A stretch of 13,663 nt of DNA from JAKAQB01 sp035702855 (GTDB lineage Bacteria; Actinomycetota; Acidimicrobiia; Acidimicrobiales; Palsa-688): assembly GCA_035702855.1 (NCBI GenBank), contig DASSZM010000201.1, positions 1-13,663 on the forward strand, given 5' to 3'. Below are positions 8,092-13,663 of this stretch, piece after piece. Made by a program: the position numbers and the translations under genes. The notes beneath the pieces were generated by a model that searched no databases, was not told the origin of the DNA, and saw only the letters and a program-made list of their open reading frames with translations. The number at the start of each line of letters is the position of its first letter. Within the stretch, counting starts at the first letter, position 1.

Positions 8092-8100
8092 CCCAACCTC

Positions 8101-8880
8101 ATGACCGAAGGGGTTGAAGGCCGGCGGCGCGACCAGAGCCAGACCGTCGAGCGCGCCCTGCAGCTCCTCGACGCGGTGGCGACCAGCGCCGAGCCGCTCA
8201 CGACCGGGCAGCTCGCCGCCCTCAGCGGGCTGGCCCGGCCCACCGCCTACCGGCTCCTCGTGACCCTCGAGCGCCAGGGCTACCTCGACCGGGTCCGCGA
8301 CCACGCCTTCACGCTCGGCTACAAGGCCACGCGCATGTCGGGCGACCGCGCCGCCCAGCAGGCGCTCGCCCGCCGGGCGCGGCCGATCCTGGCGGCGCTG
8401 ACCGAGCAGGTCCGCGAGACGGTCAACCTGAGCGCGCCCGTGGGCGCCGCCCTGGTCGAGATCGACCAGATCGACCCGCCCGACCCGATCCGCCAGATGA
8501 GCTACACCAACGTCGCCTTCCCCCTGCACGGCAGCTCCAACGGCAAGCTCATGCTCTCGGGCTTCAGCCCGGCCGAGCTCGACTTGTACCTCGCCCACCC
8601 CCTCGAGCGCCGCACGGACCGCACCATCACCGACCCGGTCGAGCTGCGGGCGGAGTTGGAGGCGACGCGCCAACGCGGCTTCGGCCTCTGCGTCGGGGAG
8701 CTCTACGAGGGGATCAACGGCATCTCGGGCGCCATCGTCGACGGCCAACAGCTCGTGATCGGCTACGTGAGCGTGTCCGGGCCGGCCTTCCGCCTGCCGC
8801 CCGAGCGCCTCGTCGAGATCGCGCCGACGGTGCTCGGCGCGTGCGACCACATCGGTGAGGCACTCCAGCTCACCCGCTGA
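8101..8880 (+). CDS. IclR family transcriptional regulator
   Basis: 259 residues, a normal IclR length. A winged helix-turn-helix occupies about 12-75 (Q-T-V-E-R-A-L-Q-L-L-D ... T-T-G-Q-L-A-A-L-S-G-L-A-R-P-T-A-Y-R-L-L-V-T-L then Y-L-D-R-V), followed by the IclR effector-binding domain (about 85-255), with conserved S-S-N-G-K-L-M-L-S and the later G-I-S-G-A-I-V-D stretch. The ATG has a TANNNT box 9 nt upstream and no Shine-Dalgarno sequence. It is transcribed divergently from the beta-hydroxyacid dehydrogenase gene across 121 bp, so it most likely regulates itself and that dehydrogenase/solute-binding protein unit in response to a small organic-acid-like effector. The effector is not deducible from sequence. 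It converges on the small Cys-rich gene. Confidence 0.93.
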   Translation: MTEGVEGRRRDQSQTVERALQLLDAVATSAEPLTTGQLAALSGLARPTAYRLLVTLERQGYLDRVRDHAFTLGYKATRMSGDRAAQQALARRARPILAALTEQVRETVNLSAPVGAALVEIDQIDPPDPIRQMSYTNVAFPLHGSSNGKLMLSGFSPAELDLYLAHPLERRTDRTITDPVELRAELEATRQRGFGLCVGELYEGINGISGAIVDGQQLVIGYVSVSGPAFRLPPERLVEIAPTVLGACDHIGEALQLTR

Positions 8881-8957
8881 TACGTCCACTATGCGGACTC
8901 CCCGATCACTCTGCGGTCAGCATAAGGGGCGGGTGCCCGAGAAGCAACGGTTTGCCG

Positions 8958-8989
8958 GGGACCGGCCGCGGGGAGGCTCAGCCGGTCCC
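8958..8989. terminator. Candidate terminator hairpin between convergent genes
   Basis: A perfect 9-bp stem, GGGACCGGC (8958-8966) and GCCGGTCCC (8981-8989), with a 14-nt loop that contains the stop codon of the minus-strand Cys-rich gene. It lies 77 bp beyond the IclR stop. No T-tract follows on either strand. It could serve as a bidirectional, non-canonical terminator. Confidence 0.4.
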
Positions 8990-9268
8990 GGCGCTGCGGT
9001 CGGCCCAGCGGTGGGCGGCGCGCAACCTGCCGTTGCAGTGGTGCAGGCTGGTGGGGGCGACCGCCGCGCCGAAGTCGTCGAAGACGGCGACGGGGGCGCC
9101 GCCGTGGCGGCACCACCCGTAGCTGGACGGCGTGTCCTGGCGTTGCGGCTCGGAGCAGGCCAGGACCGTGTCGCAGTCCAGGCAGACCCGGTGCATGACC
9201 TGCCCGGGCCCGGTGGCCGGGGCGGCCGCCGCCCCCGGCAGGTTGTTGCCTTTCACCGACCTGGGCAC
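8978..9268 (-). CDS. Small Cys-rich hypothetical protein (possible zinc-binding)
   Basis: 96 residues. The start is GTG 9268, because a TACCAT -10 box ends 6 nt upstream, giving a leaderless start; other in-frame choices are GTG 9256 or ATG 9196. After a low-complexity Ala/Pro/Gly segment comes C-L-D-C (Cys29, Cys32), Cys38, then W-C-R-H (Cys53, His55) and H-H-C (His76, His77, Cys78). The pattern suggests a metal-binding ribbon, though the spacing matches no family I can name. Acidic and aromatic residues in the middle (A-V-F-D-D-F-G) look like genuine protein rather than a random frame. It is divergent from the DUF2786 gene across an 86-bp gap and convergent with IclR. No signal peptide or membrane segment is evident. 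Function unknown. Confidence 0.62.
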   Translation of the reverse strand: MPRSVKGNNLPGAAAAPATGPGQVMHRVCLDCDTVLACSEPQRQDTPSSYGWCRHGGAPVAVFDDFGAAVAPTSLHHCNGRLRAAHRWADRSAGTG

Positions 9269-9274
9269 GGACCC

Positions 9275-9280
9275 ATGGTA
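9275..9280 (-). promoter_or_regulatory. -10 box (TACCAT) for the small Cys-rich gene
   Basis: Read on the minus strand, TACCAT fits TANNNT and is followed by 6 nt and then GTG 9268. That spacing places transcription start at the start codon. It supports the chosen start and a leaderless mRNA. No recognisable -35. Confidence 0.5.
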
Positions 9281-9313
9281 CCGACCGTCGCCCGGGCATC
9301 CCTGGAGGTGTCG

Positions 9314-9341
9314 CACCCGCCTGCGAGACTCACGGCGGGTG
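9314..9341. promoter_or_regulatory. 8-bp perfect inverted repeat abutting the DUF2786 ribosome binding site
   Basis: CACCCGCC (9314-9321) and GGCGGGTG (9334-9341) form a perfect 8-bp inverted repeat with a 12-nt spacer. The right arm ends where the strong Shine-Dalgarno AGGAGG (9344-9349, 5 nt before ATG 9355) begins. It could be an operator (arm centres 20 bp apart) or an RNA hairpin affecting translation. Confidence 0.45.
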
Positions 9342-9354
9342 AGAGGAGGTCGCC

Positions 9355-10686
9355 ATGGGCCGGAACAACCAGCAACGCAGGGCGGCGAAGAGGCGCAACC
9401 ACGCTCGCGACCATCGGACCGCCGGCCCCGGAGCGGCCGGGCCGGAGACAGCCGGTCCGTTCCGCTGGCGACCGACCGACGACCCCTCGTCGCTGCTGCT
9501 GGCCGCCGGGTGTGCCGCCGCCGAGGGCGATGCGGCGCGCGTCGACGAGCTGGTCGACCTCCTCGGCCGGCTGCCGGTCTCGAGGGTGGAGGGCGCCGTG
9601 ACCACGCTGGCTGCGGACGCGCTCGCCGCCGACTTCGAGGGGGGATGGCAACCTGCCGAGGTGGCGCGCGCCGTGCGGCGGACGCGTTCGGCCCAGCACT
9701 CCCTCCTCGTTTCGACGGCGCTGGCGGTGGACCACTGGCGGCTGGCGGGGACCGTCCCGCCGGCGGCATGGACCGCCCAGCTGGCCGACCTCGGCGTCGA
9801 ACGCTGGTGGGGGGAGGGTGACGCCTGGCTGCGCATGTGGGCGCGCCAGGCGGAGCTGCCGTGGGCGGCGGCGCTGCGGCTCGCCGCGGAGACGCTCGGC
9901 ACGCTCATGCGCCTCCCGGTGCTGGAACGGGTCGTGCCGCCTCCGTCGACATGGGGCCCCGCCCCCACCGGGTCCTCGGGTGCGGGCGAGGAGATCATGG
10001 CCAAGATCCGGGCCCTGCTCGCGAAGGCGGAGTCGACGTCGTTCGAGGCGGAGGCGGAGGCACTCACTGCCAAGGCCCAGCAGCTCATGGCTCGCCACGC
10101 CGTCGACGAGGCGGTTGCCCGGGCGGACGGTTGCCGCAGCGAGGCGCCGACCATGCGACGGATCCCCGTCGACGACCCGTACGCCTCAGCGAAAGAGGCC
10201 TTGCTTCGTGCCGTGGCCGGGGCCAACGGGGTGCGCACCGTGTCCTACGGCCGCCTCGGCCTCGTCGCGCTGGTCGGCTTCGCCTCCGACATCGACGCGG
10301 TCGAGGTGCTGTTCACCTCGCTGCTCGTCCAGGCCACGCGCGCCATGGTCGAGCGCGGAAGGGTGACCGACGGTCGGGGTCGCTCGCGGACCCGCTCGTA
10401 CCGGCAGTCTTTCCTGCTCGCCTACGCCTCGCGGGTCCGTGAGCGGCTCCACGCCGCCGCCTCCGTCGCCCATAGCGAGGTCGAGCACCAGCTCGGCCGG
10501 TCGCTGCTGCCGGTGCTCGCTGACCGCGACGACGAGGTCGAACGGCTCCTCGGCGCGCACTTCTCGTCGCTCGTCCACCGCAACGGCCCTCGTGCCACCA
10601 ACTCGGAGGGATGGATGCACGGCCGGATCGCCGCCGAGCTCGCCACCCTCGGGGAGGAGCGGCCGCTGCTCAGCGACGCCGGCTGA
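9355..10686 (+). CDS. DUF2786 domain-containing protein
   Basis: 443 residues. The start is well supported by AGGAGG 5 nt upstream. A basic N-terminus (N-N-Q-Q-R-R-A-A-K-R-R-N) is followed by an unrecognised Ala/Leu/Trp-rich helical region (about 40-200). DUF2786 occupies about 215-254 (K-I-R-A-L-L-A-K-A-E-S-T-S-F-E-A-E-A-E-A-L-T-A-K-A-Q), then a C-terminal region (about 275-440) of the type often found with DUF2786, here with Y-R-Q-S-F-L-L-A-Y-A-S-R-V-R-E-R-L and a final G-W-M-H-G-R-I-A-A-E-L. DUF2786 is widespread in actinobacteria and also occurs in phage and mobile contexts; I know of no established biochemical function. No membrane segment is seen. It is divergent from the small Cys-rich gene and followed, after 135 bp, by the stress-protein gene. 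Confidence 0.9.
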   Translation: MGRNNQQRRAAKRRNHARDHRTAGPGAAGPETAGPFRWRPTDDPSSLLLAAGCAAAEGDAARVDELVDLLGRLPVSRVEGAVTTLAADALAADFEGGWQPAEVARAVRRTRSAQHSLLVSTALAVDHWRLAGTVPPAAWTAQLADLGVERWWGEGDAWLRMWARQAELPWAAALRLAAETLGTLMRLPVLERVVPPPSTWGPAPTGSSGAGEEIMAKIRALLAKAESTSFEAEAEALTAKAQQLMARHAVDEAVARADGCRSEAPTMRRIPVDDPYASAKEALLRAVAGANGVRTVSYGRLGLVALVGFASDIDAVEVLFTSLLVQATRAMVERGRVTDGRGRSRTRSYRQSFLLAYASRVRERLHAAASVAHSEVEHQLGRSLLPVLADRDDEVERLLGAHFSSLVHRNGPRATNSEGWMHGRIAAELATLGEERPLLSDAG

Positions 10687-10759
10687 CGCCGGGCCCGACA
10701 TCCTGACGGCCGGGGCCGGCTGCCGGCTGCTGGGCGGAGGGCCCGGTGTGGGACGGGCC

Positions 10760-10789
10760 GGTGCAGGGAAGGAGTCCCTGGCCCGCACC
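10760..10789. other. Nested hairpin in the 135-bp DUF2786 / stress-gene gap
   Basis: An inner 6-bp stem CAGGGA / TCCCTG (10764-10769, 10775-10780; 5-nt loop) is flanked by outer arms GGTG(C) and (G)CACC at 10760-10764 and 10785-10789. It could be the terminator of the DUF2786 gene or a structured leader of the next gene. There is no T-tract. Nothing else notable is visible in the gap. Confidence 0.3.
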
Positions 10790-10821
10790 GTGGAGGGCGC
10801 GGGGTGAGGAGGTACTTCACG

Positions 10822-11349
10822 ATGAGCTATGACACCACGCATCTGACCGTCCCTGCCGGGATGGGCGAGGTCCCCAGGGTGACGGCATGGAACACGGTGG
10901 CGAGCTACGCCACGTACCGCGAGGCCCACGACGCCGTCGATCGGCTGGCCAGCGTCGGCTTCCCGGTCGAAGACATCGAGATCGTCGGTTCAGGGCTTCG
11001 GAGCGTCGAGCGGGTGACCGGTCGGGTCAGCGTGGGATCGGCGATCCTCGGGGGCATCGGTAGCGGCGCGTGGGTGGGCCTGTTCGTCGGCCTCCTGGTG
11101 GGCCTGTTCACGGTCGGGCCCGCTTGGTTGGGCCTCATCGTCGGCGGCATCCTGATCGGCGCCGCCTTCGGGGCGGTAGCGGGGCTGGCGGCTGGCGTCG
11201 CCGCCCGGCGGCGGGGCGAGTACTCGGCGCTGCACAGCGTCGTCGCCACCCGCTACGACGTGATCGCCCTCGACAACGCTGCCGGAGCCGCCCGCTCGGC
11301 GCTCGGCCTCGGTGGAGCCGCCGACTTCCCCCCGCCGCCGGCGAGCTGA
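10822..11349 (+). CDS. General stress protein 17M-like (GSP17M domain) membrane protein
   Basis: 175 residues from ATG 10822, preferred over GTG 10804 because GGAGG at 10808-10812 sits 9 nt upstream and would otherwise be coding. The N-terminal soluble domain (about 25-70) matches the GSP17M/YflT type: V-A-S-Y-A-T-Y-R-E-A-H-D-A-V-D-R-L, then F-P-V-E-D-I-E-I-V-G-S-G-L-R-S-V-E-R-V-T-G-R. Two Gly-rich hydrophobic helices (about 74-97 and 102-128, with glycine-zipper spacing) follow, then a short soluble tail with a Y-D-V-I-A-L strand and a Pro-rich end. Actinobacterial relatives are small stress-associated membrane proteins of unknown mechanism. It stands alone, convergent with the desaturase gene; the 70-bp gap between their ends holds no clear hairpin. 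Confidence 0.87.
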   Translation: MSYDTTHLTVPAGMGEVPRVTAWNTVASYATYREAHDAVDRLASVGFPVEDIEIVGSGLRSVERVTGRVSVGSAILGGIGSGAWVGLFVGLLVGLFTVGPAWLGLIVGGILIGAAFGAVAGLAAGVAARRRGEYSALHSVVATRYDVIALDNAAGAARSALGLGGAADFPPPPAS

Positions 11350-11419
11350 CCGACGCCACCAGAGGGCCCCGCTCCGCCGCTGGCGCCACCCGAGCCCACC
11401 CCGGGGACGTTACCTCCGG

Positions 11420-12421
11420 TCACTCGAGCGGCGAGGGCCGCCCGTCGCCGGCTGTGCCCCCGGTGGGCGGTCCGCAGGTAGCCCCTCCCCGGCCGTCGTC
11501 CTCGGGCGGTGACCACGGGCCCGGCGCCAGGCCCGGGCCCGACACGGCGCGCGCCCTCTCGGCGACCCGCCGGACGCGGGCCACGTGGCGGAGCAGGTGC
11601 TGCCGTGCCTGCTCGGCCTCCGGGCTCAAGCCCTCGACGGCTTCGACCCGCCAGTGGCGGAGGACCACGGGGAGCAGGATCTGCTCGTAGTGCACCGCCA
11701 CGTCGTAGATGCCCGAGGCGGCGATCAGCGAGGCGTGGCGGGCGAACTCGGCGATGCCGGCGCCGGGCATGGCGAAGCTGGTGACCTGGCGGTCGATGGC
11801 GAGCATGGCGGCCGACGGGTCCACCTCGAGCAGGACCGTGGCCAGGTCCCGGTAGAACAGGAAGTGGAGGTTCTCGTCGGCGGCCACCCGGCGCATCACC
11901 GCTGCCCCGGTGGCGTCGAGGTGCCGGCCGGTGTTCCAGTGGGCGATGCGGGTCGCCAGCTCCTGCAGGGCCACGTAGACCACGGCGTCGGCGATGGTTT
12001 CGTTGCGCGACGCCTGGTCGAAGCCGATGGCGACCTGGCGCATCCGGGCCCGCTCCAGGGCGACCGGGTCGAGCGACCGGGTCACCGAGACCCAGTCGCG
12101 GATGACGATGGCGTGGCGCCCCTCCTCGGCGGCCCACCGCCTGGTCCACTCGCCCATGGCCGACTCGGGTGGGAAGATGCTGGCGAGGGCGTGGAAGTAG
12201 TGGGGCAGGTTGTCCTCGGTGAGAAGCCCGACCCACAGGGCGCTCCGCACGGCCGCCGGCAGGGGCTCGTCGGGCCGCCAGTCCTCGCCGGGCTCGAAGT
12301 CCCGGCCGCGCGCCCACGGCACGAGCTCGTGCGGGAACCACTCCTTGGCCTTACCGAGGTGTCGCTCGAGCAACCGGGTCGCGGTCACCTGCATGGCGTC
12401 GACGAGCTCAGGGGAGGTCAC
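11420..12421 (-). CDS. Acyl-ACP desaturase (ferritin-like diiron, FA_desaturase_2 family)
   Basis: 333 residues. The diiron ligand pattern of plant-type/mycobacterial DesA acyl-ACP desaturases is complete: E69 in T-E-D-N-L-P-H-Y, E100/H103 in A-E-E-G-R-H, E154 in A-L-Q-E-L-A-T-R-I-A-H-W-N-T-G, and E183/H186 in A-D-E-N-L-H. Known enzymes introduce a cis double bond into an acyl chain carried on ACP, in the cytosol, using O2 and ferredoxin-supplied electrons. The C-terminal 35 residues or so are Pro/Gly-rich, probably disordered and poorly conserved. Start GTG 12421 overlaps the upstream methyltransferase stop as GTGA, indicating translational coupling. Double-bond position and chain length cannot be read. 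A different diiron oxygenase of the same fold is possible but less likely given the full motif set. Confidence 0.9.
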   Translation of the reverse strand: MTSPELVDAMQVTATRLLERHLGKAKEWFPHELVPWARGRDFEPGEDWRPDEPLPAAVRSALWVGLLTEDNLPHYFHALASIFPPESAMGEWTRRWAAEEGRHAIVIRDWVSVTRSLDPVALERARMRQVAIGFDQASRNETIADAVVYVALQELATRIAHWNTGRHLDATGAAVMRRVAADENLHFLFYRDLATVLLEVDPSAAMLAIDRQVTSFAMPGAGIAEFARHASLIAASGIYDVAVHYEQILLPVVLRHWRVEAVEGLSPEAEQARQHLLRHVARVRRVAERARAVSGPGLAPGPWSPPEDDGRGGATCGPPTGGTAGDGRPSPLE

Positions 12422-13341
12422 TCGTCAGCCTCTGCGGAGGGCGCGGGGACCGCCCGGCGCACCGGTTGGGGACGGCGTTGCAACACGATCCGGTACAGCG
12501 TGCACACCCGCCGATCGAACATCGCTCGCGACACTCGCAGGTACCGCAGGTAGGTGCGGCAGGTGGCGGCGCCGACGAGGTCGGTCGCTGCCGCGCGGTT
12601 GGCCTCGAGGCGCCGCTGCCAGAGCTGCAGGGTGTGCTCGTACTGCTCGGCGTCGCTGCGGAGGGCGGCGATCCCGAACCACGGGTCCGACGCCGCCACG
12701 ATGTCGGTGAGCAGGGGGAGCGCCGACTCCGGGAAGATCTCGTCGGTGAAGAACGGCGACACCTCGCTCGTGGCGGGATCGAAGTCCTCGTAGCCGATGC
12801 TCTGCAGGGAAAGGCGTCCCCCGGGGCGCAGCCAGCCGGCGCAGGCGGCGAAGAAGGTCGAGTAGACGGCTCGGCGCTGCTCGGCGTCGAGGTCGGGGCG
12901 GGCGAAGTGCTCGAACGCTCCGATGGAGACGATGGCGTCGTAAGGGGCGGACGGCCGGTGGTCGCGCCAGTCCTCCAGCCGCACCTCGATCGACCCGCCC
13001 GGTGAGCCGGCCGCCACCGCCGCCTGGTCCCGGCTGAGTGTCAGTCCGACGGCGTGGCCAACCCCCCGGCTCGCCGTCAGGTACCGCAGCATGGCCCCCC
13101 ACCCGCAGCCGATGTCGAGGACCCGGGCGGCACCGTCGACGCGGGCCCCGGTGGCGTGCCACGCCAACTTGGCCAGCTGCGCCTCGTCCAGCCGGTCGTC
13201 CAAGGGACCGTCCCACAGGGCGCACGAGTAGACCATGCGCTGGTCCAGCCAGAGCCGGTAGAAGTCCGACCCGACGTCGTAGTGGTGCTCGATCGCCGCT
13301 TGGGACGCGCCCCGCCCCGATGCGCTCGCTCCGAGGGCCAT
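12418..13341 (-). CDS. Cyclopropane-fatty-acyl-phospholipid synthase family methyltransferase
   Basis: 307 residues from ATG 13341. The motifs are those of CFA/mycolic-acid cyclopropane synthases: H-H-Y-D-V-G-S-D-F-Y-R-L-W-L (19-32), Y-S-C-A (38-41), SAM motif V-L-D-I-G-C-G-W-G (74-82), G-L-T-L-S-x-x-Q (99-106), G-A-F-E-H (141-145; the Glu is the conserved active-site acid), and Q-Y-E-H-T-L-Q-L-W (233-241). At about 300 residues it is like the mycobacterial group, shorter than E. coli Cfa, which has an extra N-terminal domain. The reaction is transfer of a methylene or methyl group from SAM to a double bond in an acyl chain; cyclopropane versus methyl-branch product cannot be decided. An upstream ATG at 13401 is in frame, but the intervening residues are not conserved-looking, and TATCCT sits 5 nt before 13341. 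The stop overlaps the desaturase start. Confidence 0.9.
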   Translation of the reverse strand: MALGASASGRGASQAAIEHHYDVGSDFYRLWLDQRMVYSCALWDGPLDDRLDEAQLAKLAWHATGARVDGAARVLDIGCGWGAMLRYLTASRGVGHAVGLTLSRDQAAVAAGSPGGSIEVRLEDWRDHRPSAPYDAIVSIGAFEHFARPDLDAEQRRAVYSTFFAACAGWLRPGGRLSLQSIGYEDFDPATSEVSPFFTDEIFPESALPLLTDIVAASDPWFGIAALRSDAEQYEHTLQLWQRRLEANRAAATDLVGAATCRTYLRYLRVSRAMFDRRVCTLYRIVLQRRPQPVRRAVPAPSAEADE

Positions 13342-13346
13342 CTCCG

Positions 13347-13352
13347 AGGATA
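13347..13352 (-). promoter_or_regulatory. -10 box (TATCCT) for the methyltransferase-desaturase operon
   Basis: On the minus strand TATCCT is followed by 5 nt and ATG 13341. This is close to the spacing expected for a leaderless transcript starting at the ATG. No convincing -35. It supports ATG 13341 over the upstream ATG at 13401. Confidence 0.45.
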
Positions 13353-13447
13353 ACCCAAGAGGGCGCACGGGTCGCCCTTCGCCCTTTGCCGTCCCCGCCA
13401 TCCGCGCCCCGCCCGGTGTAGCGTCTCCGCCCGAGGCGGCCCGCCGG

Positions 13448-13663
13448 GTGGCCCGACCGACCCCCGCCCTGCTGGCGGTCAGCGCCGAGCAGCTCCTCGC
13501 CAACGGCGACCGCCTCCTCGTCGAGTGCTTCGGGCCCACCTCCCTCGTCGTCGGCTACCGCGACCTCGACCAGCTCCTCGCCGTCGCCGACGCCCTCGAC
13601 GGCCAGCTCACCGCCACCATCCACGCCGAGGGCACCGAACCCGGCCTCGCCGAGCTGCTCCGG
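13448..13663 (+). pseudogene. Aldehyde dehydrogenase C-terminal region, 5'-truncated and running off the right edge
   Basis: 72 codons from GTG 13448 read P-T-P-A-L-L-A-V-S-A-E-Q-L-L-A, then C-F-G-P-T-S-L-V-V, D-L-D-Q-L-L-A-V-A and G-Q-L-T-A-T-I-H. This is the late catalytic-domain region of NADP-type aldehyde dehydrogenases of the alpha-ketoglutaric semialdehyde dehydrogenase group (the E-x-F-G-P motif, here E-C-F-G-P). In an intact enzyme of about 500 residues this segment sits at roughly 385-455, after the catalytic Cys and Glu. Those cannot be upstream, because the opposing methyltransferase gene begins at 13341. Similarity seems to continue slightly upstream of the GTG (about 13415 onward), which suggests a broken gene rather than a real start there. 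It could instead be an assembly join. The family call is firm; pseudogene status is inferred. Confidence 0.6.

Noticed and set aside
7980..8243. N-terminal extension of the beta-hydroxyacid dehydrogenase up to 8243
   Set aside because: It would overlap the IclR gene, is not protein-like, and a good ribosome binding site precedes GTG 7979.
8884..8925. Short repeats TGCGGAC/TGCGGTC and TATGC/GCATA after the IclR stop
   Set aside because: Arms are only 5-7 bp with mismatches and long spacing; not distinguishable from chance.
10804..10821. GTG 10804 as the start of the stress-protein gene
   Set aside because: It contains the GGAGG Shine-Dalgarno sequence correctly spaced for ATG 10822.
11350..11419. 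Possible terminator between the convergent stress-protein and desaturase genes
   Set aside because: I found no stem of convincing length in this 70-bp gap.
13419..13424. TAGCGT on the plus strand as a promoter for the aldehyde dehydrogenase piece
   Set aside because: It fits TANNNT, but no start codon lies at the expected distance, and protein similarity seems to run across this area, so it is probably coincidental.
12425..13624. A 399-codon minus-strand frame overlapping the methyltransferase
   Set aside because: It is Arg/Gly/Pro-rich and motif-free, while the other minus frame holds all CFA-synthase motifs.

Overview
The window is very GC-rich DNA. Third codon positions are almost all G or C, and most reverse frames stay open by chance. 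Gene content (TetR-MmpL pair, DUF2786 protein, general-stress membrane protein, mycobacterial-type desaturase and cyclopropane synthase) and apparently leaderless starts sitting directly behind TANNNT boxes point to a high-GC actinobacterium, possibly Acidimicrobiia-like. That assignment is inference. I see no rRNA, tRNA, CRISPR array, transposase or phage gene.

Layout: (1) 3-2138 +, the C-terminal ~711 residues of a dimethylglycine/sarcosine dehydrogenase-type protein whose N-terminus lies left of the window. (2) 2173-5175 +, a TetR regulator followed by an MmpL/RND exporter, with two perfect palindromes 17 bp apart lying over the regulator's start. (3) 5216-7979 -, an NAD-dependent beta-hydroxyacid dehydrogenase followed by a Tat-type lipoprotein solute-binding protein, divergent from an IclR regulator at 8101-8880 +. 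This looks like a small catabolic or uptake unit controlled from the 121-bp shared intergenic region. (4) 8978-10686, a 96-aa Cys-rich protein (-) divergent from a DUF2786 protein (+). (5) 10822-11349 +, a GSP17M-type stress membrane protein. (6) 11420-13341 -, a cyclopropane-fatty-acid-synthase-like methyltransferase and an acyl-ACP desaturase overlapping by 4 bp, a lipid-modification operon. (7) 13448-13663 +, the C-terminal part of an aldehyde dehydrogenase with no room upstream for the rest of the enzyme, running off the right edge.

The genes are mostly recognisable housekeeping or accessory metabolism, and I do not see a convincing unknown defence or mobile system. The best leads are regulatory DNA (the TetR and IclR candidate operators, 10-bp tandem repeats, an inverted repeat in front of the DUF2786 gene), the compact desaturase-methyltransferase operon, and the truncated aldehyde dehydrogenase abutting it.
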